A stretch of 15,079 bases of DNA from Thermoflexales bacterium (lineage in GTDB: Bacteria; Chloroflexota; Anaerolineae; Fen-1058): assembly GCA_017999195.1 (NCBI GenBank), contig JAGOBP010000026.1:1-15079 (forward strand), in the 5' to 3' direction. This document shows, in pieces, positions 1 through 7,458 of the stretch (within the stretch, counting starts at the first letter, position 1; the number at the start of each line of letters is the position of its first letter). Under the pieces are notes generated by a model, which saw only the letters and a program-made list of their open reading frames with translations, did not search any database and was not told the origin of the DNA. The translations under genes were made by a program, and so were the position numbers.

Positions 1-177
1 GTAGCCACCGGCCCAACTATTGTAGCCGCCAGCCCAACTATTGTAGCCGCCAGCCCAACTGTTGTAGCCGCCTGACCAGTTGGTCGAGCCACCGGCCCAA
101 CTATTGTAGCCGCCAGCCCAACTGTTGTAGCCACCGGCCCAACTGTTGTAGCCACCGGCCCAACTGTTATAGCCGCC
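1..177 (-). repeat. 21-bp tandem repeats encoding GGYNSWA heptads
   Basis: The 3' part of the protease gene visible here consists of eight full 21-bp units and the start of a ninth. Seven units read GGYNSWA, and the fifth is a diverged GGSTNWS. The units differ from each other mostly at silent third positions (GGC/GGT, AAC/AAT, GCC/GCT), so the peptide is more conserved than the DNA. They follow directly after the protease domain, from residue 484 on. The array continues past the left edge, so the copy number is a minimum. Trp/Gly/Ser-rich tails of related style are, from memory, seen on other bacterial S8 proteases; their role is not established. Confidence 0.95.
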
Positions 178-1626
178 ATTGCGAATCTCAAACTTCCCAG
201 AAACTGGATTGTAGGTCGTCCAGCCTTCATAATGTGTCGGGCCAGCCAGGTCCGCAGCGATGTCCATGCCGTAATTGGCGGCGCCTTCCGCAGTGGTTGA
301 GACGGCGTCTGGTGCCCACACGCGGCCCGCACCTTGCTGCCACATGGTGTAAGCGGCTTCACCCGAATACTCGCTGAATTGCGGCCGCGCCGTCATGGCC
401 AGGCGATATTTCACCTGATCCGGCGTCAGTTCGGGATGCGCCTTCAGCATCAGCGCCACGATGCCGGATACGACTGCGGCTGACATCGACGTGCCGCTCA
501 TCTTGAAGTAGTTGCCCTCGATCCGGTTCTCCGGGTATTCTTGCGCCAGGTAAGAACTGTTGCGCATCAGCGACGGGATGTGCGCGCCCGGCGCGATGAT
601 GTCGGGCTTGACGAATGCGTCCAGCGTCGGCCCGGCTGCCGAGAAGGGCGGCATGTAATCGTCGCCCAGGTTGTTGGGCGTGTAGTTGTCGGTAAGCGCA
701 CCCACCGTGATGATGTACGGTGTGTTGCCCGGTACGCCGATGCTCAACGGGGCGGGGCCGCCGTTGCCCGCGCTGGCCACGACCACGATACCTGCTTGCC
801 AGGCCGCCATTACCGCCAGATTGTACGGGTCAGCCCAGTAAGGCGCGACCGGCGTCGCGTACATCGACATATTGAGCACCCGGATGTTATAGGTGTTCTT
901 ATTCTGAACCACCCAGTTCAGGCCGCGGAGTACATCCGCATACGTGCCTACCCCAGTCTCGTCCAGCACCCGCACTGCCACCAGATTCGCTGCCGGGGCG
1001 ATGCCCTGATAGAAGCCTTCTTCTTTATCAGAGTTGCCCACAATGCCGGCGACGTGGGTGCCGTGGCCGTTCGGATCTCGCGGCGACTGAAGCAGCTTGG
1101 TCGGCTTGTAGACTTTGTCGCCAATCGCGTCATAGTAGCTCAGGAACCGATTGGTCAGGCCGGTGGCCGGACTTAGCCGCAGCGAGACCATGGTCGGATC
1201 GATGCCACTGTCCAGAAACGCGACCGTGACGCCCTGGCCCATGTTGCCCGTCTGCCAGACTTGCTTGGCGCCAACGGCCTTGCTGAACTTAAACATGGCC
1301 TCTTCCTGATCGTCATTGCCGCTCAACGTCGCTGAGATTTTTACAGCGCGATCGAGCGTGACGCGCACCACGCCGGGTGTCTTGCCGAGCTGGCCCAGAT
1401 TGGCTTGCGGCACATCGGCAATGACCGACTTGATGATGTCGATCTTGTCTGTGACGCGCCCTTGATTCGCCAGCACCGCCGCCACAGCCTGTTCGAGGCT
1501 GACGCCTTGCACGATGACGCGCGCCGTCGCGGGCCGCACGGGCGCGGCGCTCAAACTCGTCATTGCCAGCAACGCGCTGACGACTATCAACGAGATGATG
1601 CGGTGAAGTTTCAGTTGAGTGTTCAT
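1..1626 (-). CDS. Secreted subtilisin-family (S8) serine protease, C-terminus beyond window
   Basis: A probable extracellular endopeptidase. The frame is open for 542 codons from ATG 1626-1624 to the window edge. Residues 1-28 look like a signal peptide: a basic start, a hydrophobic stretch (IISLIVVSALLAM), then small residues ending SAA. Residues about 35-100 resemble an I9-type propeptide that would be removed on maturation. The catalytic domain has all landmarks of the family: Asp139 in FLDSGI, His188 in HGTHVAG, oxyanion-hole Asn288 in SAGNGG and Ser380 in GTSMS. After residue 483 the chain passes into GGYNSWA heptad repeats (listed separately). The start is supported by an AAGGA ribosome site (complement of 1634-1638) 7 bases upstream. 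The gene is divergent from the downstream genes, so it is a separate transcription unit. Family assignment is firm; the substrate is unknown. Confidence 0.95.
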   Translation of the reverse strand, partial: MNTQLKLHRIISLIVVSALLAMTSLSAAPVRPATARVIVQGVSLEQAVAAVLANQGRVTDKIDIIKSVIADVPQANLGQLGKTPGVVRVTLDRAVKISATLSGNDDQEEAMFKFSKAVGAKQVWQTGNMGQGVTVAFLDSGIDPTMVSLRLSPATGLTNRFLSYYDAIGDKVYKPTKLLQSPRDPNGHGTHVAGIVGNSDKEEGFYQGIAPAANLVAVRVLDETGVGTYADVLRGLNWVVQNKNTYNIRVLNMSMYATPVAPYWADPYNLAVMAAWQAGIVVVASAGNGGPAPLSIGVPGNTPYIITVGALTDNYTPNNLGDDYMPPFSAAGPTLDAFVKPDIIAPGAHIPSLMRNSSYLAQEYPENRIEGNYFKMSGTSMSAAVVSGIVALMLKAHPELTPDQVKYRLAMTARPQFSEYSGEAAYTMWQQGAGRVWAPDAVSTTAEGAANYGMDIAADLAGPTHYEGWTTYNPVSGKFEIRNGGYNSWAGGYNSWAGGYNSWAGGYNSWAGGSTNWSGGYNSWAGGYNSWAGGYNSWAGGY

Positions 1627-1787
1627 GGCTCTGTCCTTTCCCGGCCAAACAACCCGGGGTCCTGCAATATTGATCGTGAATGATGCCTGATGCGCACTAC
1701 TGGTGATCGCCTAATCTCCCTTACTAGATAGCATACCCAAGTTCGCGGGCAACGGCGTTGGAGTTCTGTTGTCGAAACGTTGGGGAT

Positions 1788-1816
1788 GTATTGGAGTGTG
1801 AAGTTTCGAGTATAAT
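1788..1816 (+). promoter_or_regulatory. Probable sigma70-type promoter of the DUF1232-sbcCD operon
   Basis: A perfect -10 hexamer TATAAT lies at 1811-1816, 39 bases before the ATG at 1856. The -35 is poor: GTATTG at 1788-1793 has the 17-bp spacing, while the better match TTGGAG at 1791-1796 would leave only 14 bp. Transcription would begin near 1822-1824. The weak -35 suggests either a modest promoter or an activator. Confidence 0.55.
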
Positions 1817-1819
1817 CAA

Positions 1820-1835
1820 ACCAGCCGCAGCTGGT
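1820..1835 (+). promoter_or_regulatory. Inverted repeat at predicted transcription start
   Basis: ACCAGC (1820-1825) and GCTGGT (1830-1835) are perfect inverted 6-bp arms around CGCA. They sit immediately downstream of the TATAAT box, where a repressor operator, or a hairpin at the 5' end of the mRNA, would be placed. The repeat is short and could be chance. Confidence 0.35.
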
Positions 1836-1855
1836 ACCGCAGTACGGAGACCAAG

Positions 1856-2200
1856 ATGACGATTCCAACTCCAAATCGACGTTCACCGCGCTTCTGGGTT
1901 GAGCTGTTTAATTCCTTTCGCTTGACGTGGCGTTTGTTGCGCGACCAGCAAGTGTCGTTTGCCGTCAAATTGGTGCCGTTGGGGGTTATTGCGTATATTT
2001 TGTCGCCAATCGATTTTATCCCTGACGCATTGTTGGGTCTGGGGCAAGTAGATGATCTGGCTTTGCTGTTGTTGGGCGTCCAGGTCTTCATCGCGCTGAC
2101 GCCACGCGGCATTGTGCAGCGCCACCGCGACGCAATAGGCGGCGTGGCCCCGAAGCCCGGTTCGGACAGTCAAGCGTCCAAAGAAATCATCGATGGCTAG
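1856..2200 (+). CDS. YkvA/DUF1232 family small membrane protein
   Basis: A 114-residue protein with the DUF1232 (YkvA) signature: the hydrophobic core from about residue 36 contains SPIDFIPD (50-57), followed by a paired acidic DD (66-67) and a second hydrophobic segment (68-80). The N-terminal 30 residues are basic and amphipathic; the C-terminal 25 are polar. The family is widespread and small, and its function is unknown; membrane association is inferred from the hydrophobic segments. The start is supported by GGAG (1846-1849), 6 bases upstream. It is the first gene of a rightward operon, and its last 8 bases overlap the next gene, which suggests translational coupling. Confidence 0.9.
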   Translation: MTIPTPNRRSPRFWVELFNSFRLTWRLLRDQQVSFAVKLVPLGVIAYILSPIDFIPDALLGLGQVDDLALLLLGVQVFIALTPRGIVQRHRDAIGGVAPKPGSDSQASKEIIDG

Positions 2201-3371
2201 ATTCCGCGCCTGGCTCTGGCTGCTGCCGTTGATCGTGATAGTAGACGGTCCAACGCTTACGCGCGGACCGTACGTCCAATCGGTGACGCCGACCAGCGCG
2301 ATCGTGATCTGGCGAACCGATGTGGCTAGCGACAGCCGCATCGAATATGGCACGGGGGACTACGCCAACTCGATCGTGGATCCAAGCCCGACGACCGAGC
2401 ACGTCATCACGTTGACCGACTTGATCACCGGCACAACCGTCACGTATCGTGTTTTTAGCGATCAGGTCGAACTGGCAACTGGCTCATTTCACACTGCCGC
2501 CGCGCCCGATCAAGCGTTTCGCTTCGGTGTGATCGGCGATAGCGGCATCGGCTCGGCCGCTCAGCAGCAGGTGGCCGATCGGTTGGTGGCACTGTCCCCG
2601 GATTTGGTTTTGCATACGGGCGACGTGATTTATCCCAGCGGACAAACTTCTGGTTTCGATCCATTTTTCTTCCAGATCTATCAGACGTTGCTTCAGCGCG
2701 TGCCGATGTTTCTCACGTTGGGGAATCACGATTACGGCACGGCCAGCGGCCAGCCGTATCTGGATGCGTTTTATCTGCCACACAACAACCCAACCAATTC
2801 CGAAAAATACTATTCATTCGATTGGGGCAACGCGCATTTCACCGCGCTCGATTTCAACGACGGCCCGTCACAGGCGCAGTTGGACTGGCTACAAGCCGAC
2901 CTGGCGGCCACGGATCAATTGTGGAAATTTGTTGTCTACCATCAGGCCATCTACAGTTCCGGCCCGCACGGCTATGAACCCTATGTGATTGGCAAGCGCG
3001 AAGTCTTGGCGCCGATTTTTGAAGCCAATCAGGTCGACGTGGTTTTCAACGGCCACGATCACGATTATGAGCGCACCCAATCAATCAACGGTGTGGTCTA
3101 TATTGTCAGTGGCGGCGGCGGGGCGAGCTTGTATAATGTCACTCCACAGACCTTCAGTGCTTATGTCGAATCGGCGTATCACGCGGTCGTGGTCGATGTG
3201 GATGGCTGCGCGCTGAATTTGCAGGCCGTCAAGCCAGACGGCACGGTGTTCGATACGTTGACTTTGAACAAGGTCTGTGTTGGGCCAACGCCTGTACCCA
3301 CACGCGTGCCGACCTTGACTTTCACGCCCACGGCCTGGATTTTTCTGCCAGTGCTGCTCAAGGATTGGTAA
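2193..3371 (+). CDS. Exported purple-acid-phosphatase-like metallophosphoesterase
   Basis: A 392-residue phosphoesterase acting outside the membrane. The N-terminus (residues 4-17, WLWLLPLIVIV core) is a signal peptide or anchor without a clear AxA cleavage site. Residues about 20-103 match the Ig/fibronectin-like N-terminal domain of purple acid phosphatases. The catalytic domain holds all five metal motifs in order: Asp116 (GDSG), GDVIY 143-147 with Asp144 and Tyr147, GNHD 177-180, YH 249-250 and GHDH 287-290. The metal-ligand Tyr147 favours the purple acid phosphatase subgroup (Fe-M centre in known members). The C-terminus, after Cys362, is a Pro/Thr-rich linker and then a hydrophobic end, WIFLPVLLKDW. 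The start codon lies inside the end of the previous gene, and the stop overlaps the next ATG by one base. The natural substrate cannot be read from the sequence. Confidence 0.9.
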   Translation: MARFRAWLWLLPLIVIVDGPTLTRGPYVQSVTPTSAIVIWRTDVASDSRIEYGTGDYANSIVDPSPTTEHVITLTDLITGTTVTYRVFSDQVELATGSFHTAAAPDQAFRFGVIGDSGIGSAAQQQVADRLVALSPDLVLHTGDVIYPSGQTSGFDPFFFQIYQTLLQRVPMFLTLGNHDYGTASGQPYLDAFYLPHNNPTNSEKYYSFDWGNAHFTALDFNDGPSQAQLDWLQADLAATDQLWKFVVYHQAIYSSGPHGYEPYVIGKREVLAPIFEANQVDVVFNGHDHDYERTQSINGVVYIVSGGGGASLYNVTPQTFSAYVESAYHAVVVDVDGCALNLQAVKPDGTVFDTLTLNKVCVGPTPVPTRVPTLTFTPTAWIFLPVLLKDW

Positions 3372-4045
3372 TGCCCAAGTGGACTGCTTTGCACGGTGGC
3401 GGTGAGTTTCAACGCGGATCAGAAATCGGTGATCGGCGTTTGATTGTGGCCGCAGGCGGTGCGGATGCGCGCGTGATCGTCGTGCCGACGGCGGCCGGGA
3501 TTGATTATCCTGAAGCGGCGGCGCGCAACGGCGTCGAGTGGTTTCGCAAGTTGGGCGCGCGCGCCGATGCGGCCATGGCCGTCGATGCAATCTCGGCCAA
3601 TGATTCCGCCGTTGTCGCCAAGATCGAAACCGCCACGCTGATTTATTTTCCCGGCGGCGATCCCGTTTTTCTGGTCAACGCCTTGCGCGGCTCAAAAACG
3701 TGGGCGGCGATTCTGGCCGCACATGAGCGCGGCGTGATTCTGGGCGGAGCCAGTGCGGGCGCGATGGCCTTTGGCTCGAAGATGTGGAATCCGCATACCG
3801 GTGGCCTGATCGATGGGTTGGGTTTAGTCCCGATCGTGACGCTGCCGCATTTTCGGGCCACTTCGATCGATCGGGCTAAAGCGGTTCGTTCGCAACTCGA
3901 TCGCGCCACGCGCCTGTTCGGCATTGCCGAGCGCACTTCGGCCATTTGGAACGGCTCAACGTGGACGTGCTGGGGGCCGGGCGAAGTGGTGGAGTTTACG
4001 ACTGATGGTTCGTTCACTTATCAATCGGGTGAATCTTTCGAGTAG
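3371..4045 (+). CDS. S51 family peptidase (cyanophycinase / dipeptidase E-like)
   Basis: A 224-residue protein of the class I glutamine-amidotransferase-like fold. It starts with the GGGE loop (residues 9-12), has a central FPGGD (93-97), and has the nucleophile elbow GGASAGAM (125-132) with Ser128 as the likely catalytic serine. His160 in LPHF is the likely catalytic histidine, as in peptidase E and cyanophycinase. The size fits peptidase E better than long cyanophycinases, and no signal peptide is present, so a cytoplasmic serine exopeptidase is the best reading. No cyanophycin synthetase is in view, so the substrate is open. ATG 3371 overlaps the previous stop (TAATG) and is preceded by AAGGA at 3360-3364, 6 bases away. 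A TTG at 3365 would add two residues and is less likely. Confidence 0.85.
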   Translation: MPKWTALHGGGEFQRGSEIGDRRLIVAAGGADARVIVVPTAAGIDYPEAAARNGVEWFRKLGARADAAMAVDAISANDSAVVAKIETATLIYFPGGDPVFLVNALRGSKTWAAILAAHERGVILGGASAGAMAFGSKMWNPHTGGLIDGLGLVPIVTLPHFRATSIDRAKAVRSQLDRATRLFGIAERTSAIWNGSTWTCWGPGEVVEFTTDGSFTYQSGESFE

Positions 4046-4048
4046 CGT

Positions 4049-5278
4049 ATGACCAAGATCAATGTTTTGCACTTCGCCGATATTCACGTCGGCATGGAAA
4101 ACTACGGCCACATCGATTCGAACACCGGCATCAACAGCCGCGTGCTCGATTTTTTGCGCCGCTTCGACGAAGTGATCGACTATGGCCTGAGCCACGATGT
4201 CGATCTGGTCATCTTCGCTGGCGACGCCTTCAAGACGCGCGATCCCAGCCCCACGTTGCAGCGCGAATTTGCCCGCCGTGTGAAGCGCCTCGTCGACGCG
4301 GGTGTGCCTCTCGTGATGTTGGTAGGCAACCACGACTTGCCCGCGATGGAGAAGAAAGCCAGCAGCATCGATATTTATCGTACTTTGGGCGTGCCCAATG
4401 TCATCGTCGGCTGGCAGGAAGAACTGCACATCGTCGAGACGAAGCGCGGCAAGGTGCAGGTGGGCACCGCGCCGTATCCCATGCGCAATCGCCTGATGGC
4501 GCAAGCCGAGTACAAAGGCAAATCGATCGAAGAACTGGATAAATCGCTGCAAGACATCGTCGGCGATAACATCCGTGCTTTGGCGGAACAACTCAACCCC
4601 GATTTTCCCTCGGTCCTGACCGGTCACTTCACGGTGTCGGGCGCAGTGTACGGCTCGGAGCGAAGTGTGATGATCGGGCGCGATGTGGCCGTCTTAAAGA
4701 GCGTGCTGAGCGATGGTCCGTGGGATTATGTGGCGCTCGGTCATATCCACAAACATCAAGACTTGAACGAAGGGCGTTATCCTTCGATAGTTTATCCCGG
4801 CAGTTTGGAACGCATCGATTTTGGCGAAGAGAAAGAGCCGAAAGGTTTTTGCTGGGTTGAGTTGGAAAAGGGCGCATCGACGTGGCGCTTTGTGCCGGTG
4901 AAAGCGCGGCCCTTCATCACCATCAACACCGATGTGCGCGAAGAAGACGACCCGACGATGGCCGTGCAAGCCGTCATCGCGCAGCAGGATGTGAGCAATG
5001 CCATCGTGCGCGTTAACGTGCGCCTGCGCCCGGAGCAAGACGCGGGCCTGCGCGAGAAAGACGTGCGTGCCGCTTTGCGTGATGCCGACTTCGTCGCCGC
5101 CGTCAACCGCCAAGCCGATCGCGATGTGCGCGAACGCCTCGGTGGCCTCTCGCCAGAAGGCCTCACGCCCAAAGAATTGCTCTATAAATATCTGTTTGCC
5201 AAAAACGTCGATGATGCTCGCATCGATGTCTTGCTCCAACACGCCGAGCGGCTATTCGAACCCACGTTGACTGAATAG
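4049..5278 (+). CDS. sbcD: SbcD / Mre11-type DNA exonuclease subunit
   Basis: A 409-residue Mn-dependent nuclease subunit that works with SbcC on DNA ends and hairpins. The phosphoesterase motifs are complete: Asp11/His13 (ADIHVG), Asp59 (GDAF), Asn94-His95 (GNHD), His193 (TGHF), and His232 and His234 (GHIH). Residues about 270-409 form the capping/C-terminal region, which would contact the Rad50 coiled-coil base. Length is typical for bacterial SbcD. ATG 4049 lies 3 bases after the previous stop, with only a weak ribosome site, so it is probably translated by coupling. sbcC follows after a 39-bp gap. Confidence 0.95.
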   Translation: MTKINVLHFADIHVGMENYGHIDSNTGINSRVLDFLRRFDEVIDYGLSHDVDLVIFAGDAFKTRDPSPTLQREFARRVKRLVDAGVPLVMLVGNHDLPAMEKKASSIDIYRTLGVPNVIVGWQEELHIVETKRGKVQVGTAPYPMRNRLMAQAEYKGKSIEELDKSLQDIVGDNIRALAEQLNPDFPSVLTGHFTVSGAVYGSERSVMIGRDVAVLKSVLSDGPWDYVALGHIHKHQDLNEGRYPSIVYPGSLERIDFGEEKEPKGFCWVELEKGASTWRFVPVKARPFITINTDVREEDDPTMAVQAVIAQQDVSNAIVRVNVRLRPEQDAGLREKDVRAALRDADFVAAVNRQADRDVRERLGGLSPEGLTPKELLYKYLFAKNVDDARIDVLLQHAERLFEPTLTE

Positions 5279-5317
5279 CCATTTGTCATTTGCTCATTTG
5301 TCATTGGTCATTGCTAA
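5279..5317 (+). repeat. ATTTGTCATT-type short direct repeats in sbcD-sbcC gap
   Basis: The gap is built almost wholly from variants of one 14-15 base unit. ATTTGTCATT occurs exactly at 5281-5290 and 5296-5305, and a shorter ATTGGTCATT copy follows at 5303-5312, overlapping it. It is A/T-rich compared with its surroundings. No Shine-Dalgarno sequence is visible before the sbcC ATG. Confidence 0.6.
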
Positions 5318-7447
5318 ATGATTCCACTTAGACTTCATCTCACCAACTTCATGCCGTATCGCGACGCTGAACTCGACTTCAGCGGCATTCACATCGGTTG
5401 CCTGACGGGCGATAACGGTGCAGGCAAATCGTCCATTCTCGATGCCATCACCTGGGCGGTGTGGGGGCGTGCTCGCTCGAAACGCGACGACGAACTGGTG
5501 CATCAGGGCCAGACCGACATGCAGATCGACTTCACGTTTGCGCTGGGTGGCAACGCCTATCGCATCATTCGCGCGCGGAAAGCGGGCAAAAAGAGCGGCG
5601 CGGGTGCCCTCGATTTTCAAGTCGGTCCGCTCCCTACACCCTCCCCTGTGACAACGGGGGAGGGCTGGGGTGGGGGTGCGTGGAAAACCATCGCCGAAAC
5701 CAGCATGAACGCCACGCAGCAGAAGATCATCGACACACTGCGGCTGGATTACGACACCTTCATCAACTCCGCGTTTCTGCTGCAAGGCCACGCCGATGAG
5801 TTCACCGTCAAGACGCCCACCGAGCGTAAGCGTGTGCTAGCCGACATTCTGGGGCTGGATATTTGGGACGATTACGAAGCGCGCGCCAAAGAGAAATTGA
5901 CGGCGATTGATAATGAACTGCGCTTGATCGATTTGCGCCTCAACGAAATCGATGAGGAGATCAAGCGCAAGCCGCAATTCGAGGCTGAAGTTGCTGCCGC
6001 GCAAAAATCGGTCATTGAATTGGGCGACAAACTGCGCGTGGTGGAAGAGAAATATCGGCAAGCCCAAGAAGCCCAGCGAACGTTGGGCGCACTCGATGCC
6101 CAACTGCTTGACCTGGCGAAACGCATTGCTCAAGCCGAACGCGAGTTGGCTTCGGTGGAACGTGACCTCGCGACGGCCCGCCTCAAAGCCGATGATGCCC
6201 CGCTGCTGAAAGACCTGGCGGATACTCAGCAAAAACTCGATGTTTTGTCGCAGCGCGAACCCGTGCGCGATCAACTGCGCCAGCAGAAATCGACCTTGCA
6301 AGAAGAAGCGGCGACGCTCAAGGGGCAGAATAATCAACTAGGGCCAGAGACTGAACCGTTGAAAGCGCGCATCGTTTTGCTGGAAGCCTCCACGGATCCG
6401 CAATGCCCGACGTGCGGCCAGCCGTTGACGGTTGAGCATCGCCAGCAGGTGGTGGCTGACCTGCAAGCGGAAGTGCAATCGCGCCGCAATTTGTATGCGG
6501 CCAATACCGCCCGCTTGAAGGCCATTCAAACCGAAGTGGCAACGGTGGACGCAAATCTGTCCAAAGTGGAAACGGAATTGCGCGGCTTGCCCACTTTAAC
6601 GCGCCGCGAAGCGGAGTTGAAAGCCGCCATCGAGGCCGCGCGGGAAGCGGCAAAAACGATCGAGAATTTGGCGAAGCGCCGATCGGAGTGGCAGAGCACG
6701 TTGGCCGCTGATCGACAAAATCAGGCTGATCTCGCCGCGCAGATCGGATCGACGCGTGCGGGTCTGGGTGATCTGGCGCAACTGCAAATCGATTACGAGC
6801 AGGTACGCCGCGACGAGGCGTATGCGCGCAAATCGCTGGGCGCGTCCGAGCAGAAGTTGGCCGCGTGCGAATTCATGATCAAGCAGCGCGAGACGAAGTT
6901 GGCCGAGCGCAAACACTGGGTGGATGACAAGGGCCTATACGAAGAACTGCGGCTGGCTTTTGGCAAGAAGGGCGTGCCTGCGATGATCATCGAGGCGGCC
7001 ATCCCTGAAATCGAGGACGAGGCCAATGCCTTATTGACGCGCATCACGGGCGGCCGCATGCATCTGCGCTTCGACACACAGCGCGAGACCGTGAAGGGCG
7101 ACACCGTCGAAACGCTGGATATTAAGATCGCGGACGAATTGGGCACACGGCCCTACGAGAACTATAGCGGCGGCGAGCAATTCCGCGTGAACTTTGCGGT
7201 ACGCATTGCGTTGAGCAAATTGCTGGCGCGCCGCGCCGGCGCGCAACTGCAAACGCTGGTGATCGATGAAGGTTTTGGCGCATTAGACAGCGCCGGACGC
7301 GATAAGTTGGTCGAGGCTATCAACGCCATTCAGGATGATTTTCAGCGCATTCTGGTCATCACCCATTTGGACGAACTGAAAGACGCCTTCCCGGTGCGCA
7401 TCGAGGTGACCAAGACCGGCGAAGGTTCGCAGATTTCAATCGTGTAG
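5318..7447 (+). CDS. sbcC: SbcC / Rad50-type ATPase with zinc hook
   Basis: A 709-residue SMC-like ATPase that partners SbcD. Walker A is GDNGAGKSS (31-39). A Q-loop-like FLLQGHADEF follows near 150. Charged heptad-rich coiled coil runs from about 185 to 350. A zinc hook lies at Cys363-x-x-Cys366 (CPTC), with a returning coil to about 540. The C-terminal ATPase lobe has the signature SGGEQ (617-621), Walker B ending Asp650-Glu651, D-loop GALD (654-657) and the switch His in VITH. The coils are shorter than in E. coli SbcC (about 1050 residues in total), but all functional elements are present. Residues 103-121 (Pro- then Gly/Trp-rich) look like an in-frame insertion from a palindromic DNA repeat (separate entry). 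The start is chosen because the MIPLRLHLTNF strand begins the domain there; no ribosome site is seen. Confidence 0.95.
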   Translation: MIPLRLHLTNFMPYRDAELDFSGIHIGCLTGDNGAGKSSILDAITWAVWGRARSKRDDELVHQGQTDMQIDFTFALGGNAYRIIRARKAGKKSGAGALDFQVGPLPTPSPVTTGEGWGGGAWKTIAETSMNATQQKIIDTLRLDYDTFINSAFLLQGHADEFTVKTPTERKRVLADILGLDIWDDYEARAKEKLTAIDNELRLIDLRLNEIDEEIKRKPQFEAEVAAAQKSVIELGDKLRVVEEKYRQAQEAQRTLGALDAQLLDLAKRIAQAERELASVERDLATARLKADDAPLLKDLADTQQKLDVLSQREPVRDQLRQQKSTLQEEAATLKGQNNQLGPETEPLKARIVLLEASTDPQCPTCGQPLTVEHRQQVVADLQAEVQSRRNLYAANTARLKAIQTEVATVDANLSKVETELRGLPTLTRREAELKAAIEAAREAAKTIENLAKRRSEWQSTLAADRQNQADLAAQIGSTRAGLGDLAQLQIDYEQVRRDEAYARKSLGASEQKLAACEFMIKQRETKLAERKHWVDDKGLYEELRLAFGKKGVPAMIIEAAIPEIEDEANALLTRITGGRMHLRFDTQRETVKGDTVETLDIKIADELGTRPYENYSGGEQFRVNFAVRIALSKLLARRAGAQLQTLVIDEGFGALDSAGRDKLVEAINAIQDDFQRILVITHLDELKDAFPVRIEVTKTGEGSQISIV
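5630..5680 (+). repeat. REP-like GC-rich palindrome inserted in frame in sbcC
   Basis: Arms CCCTCCCC (5639-5646) and GGGGAGGG (5657-5664) are a perfect 8-bp inverted repeat with a 10-base loop. A C-rich left flank (CCCTACA) and a G-rich right flank (CTGGGGTGGGGG) extend the symmetry imperfectly. The composition is strikingly strand-asymmetric compared with the gene around it. It encodes a low-complexity segment, residues 103-121, with prolines on the left arm and Gly/Trp on the right. Similar CCCTCCCC...GGGGAGGGCTGGGG palindromes are, from memory, widespread short dispersed repeats in several bacterial phyla. Membership of a repeat family in this genome is inferred. Confidence 0.7.
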
Positions 7448-7458
7448 AGGTAGCCGCC

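Larger units (their letters stand above)
1627..1855. other. Divergent intergenic region
   Basis: A non-coding stretch of 229 bp separating the leftward protease gene from the rightward operon. The right part holds a rightward TATAAT promoter and a 6-bp inverted repeat, both listed separately. The left part holds the ribosome-binding site of the protease gene. A leftward promoter must exist for the protease, but I could not pick one with confidence. Confidence 0.7.

Noticed and set aside
541..1176. Plus-strand open frame of 211 codons across the protease gene
   Set aside because: The minus strand carries the intact catalytic residues of an S8 protease; the plus-strand product is Arg/Val/His-rich and has no recognisable domain.
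1681..1775. Leftward promoter for the protease (TTGCCC, 16 bp, TATCTA on the minus strand)
   Set aside because: Matches are only four and three of six; too weak to call.
3425..3435. ATCGGTGATCG shared by the S51 peptidase gene and the nuoB-nuoC hairpin (8837-8847)
   Set aside because: An 11-base match between GC-rich sites with GATC-type content is expected by chance at this length scale, and the protein sequence there looks native.
5294..5791. Antisense frame spanning the start of sbcC
   Set aside because: It reads through the palindrome and the gap repeats on the wrong strand and has no family features; sbcC is clearly the real gene.
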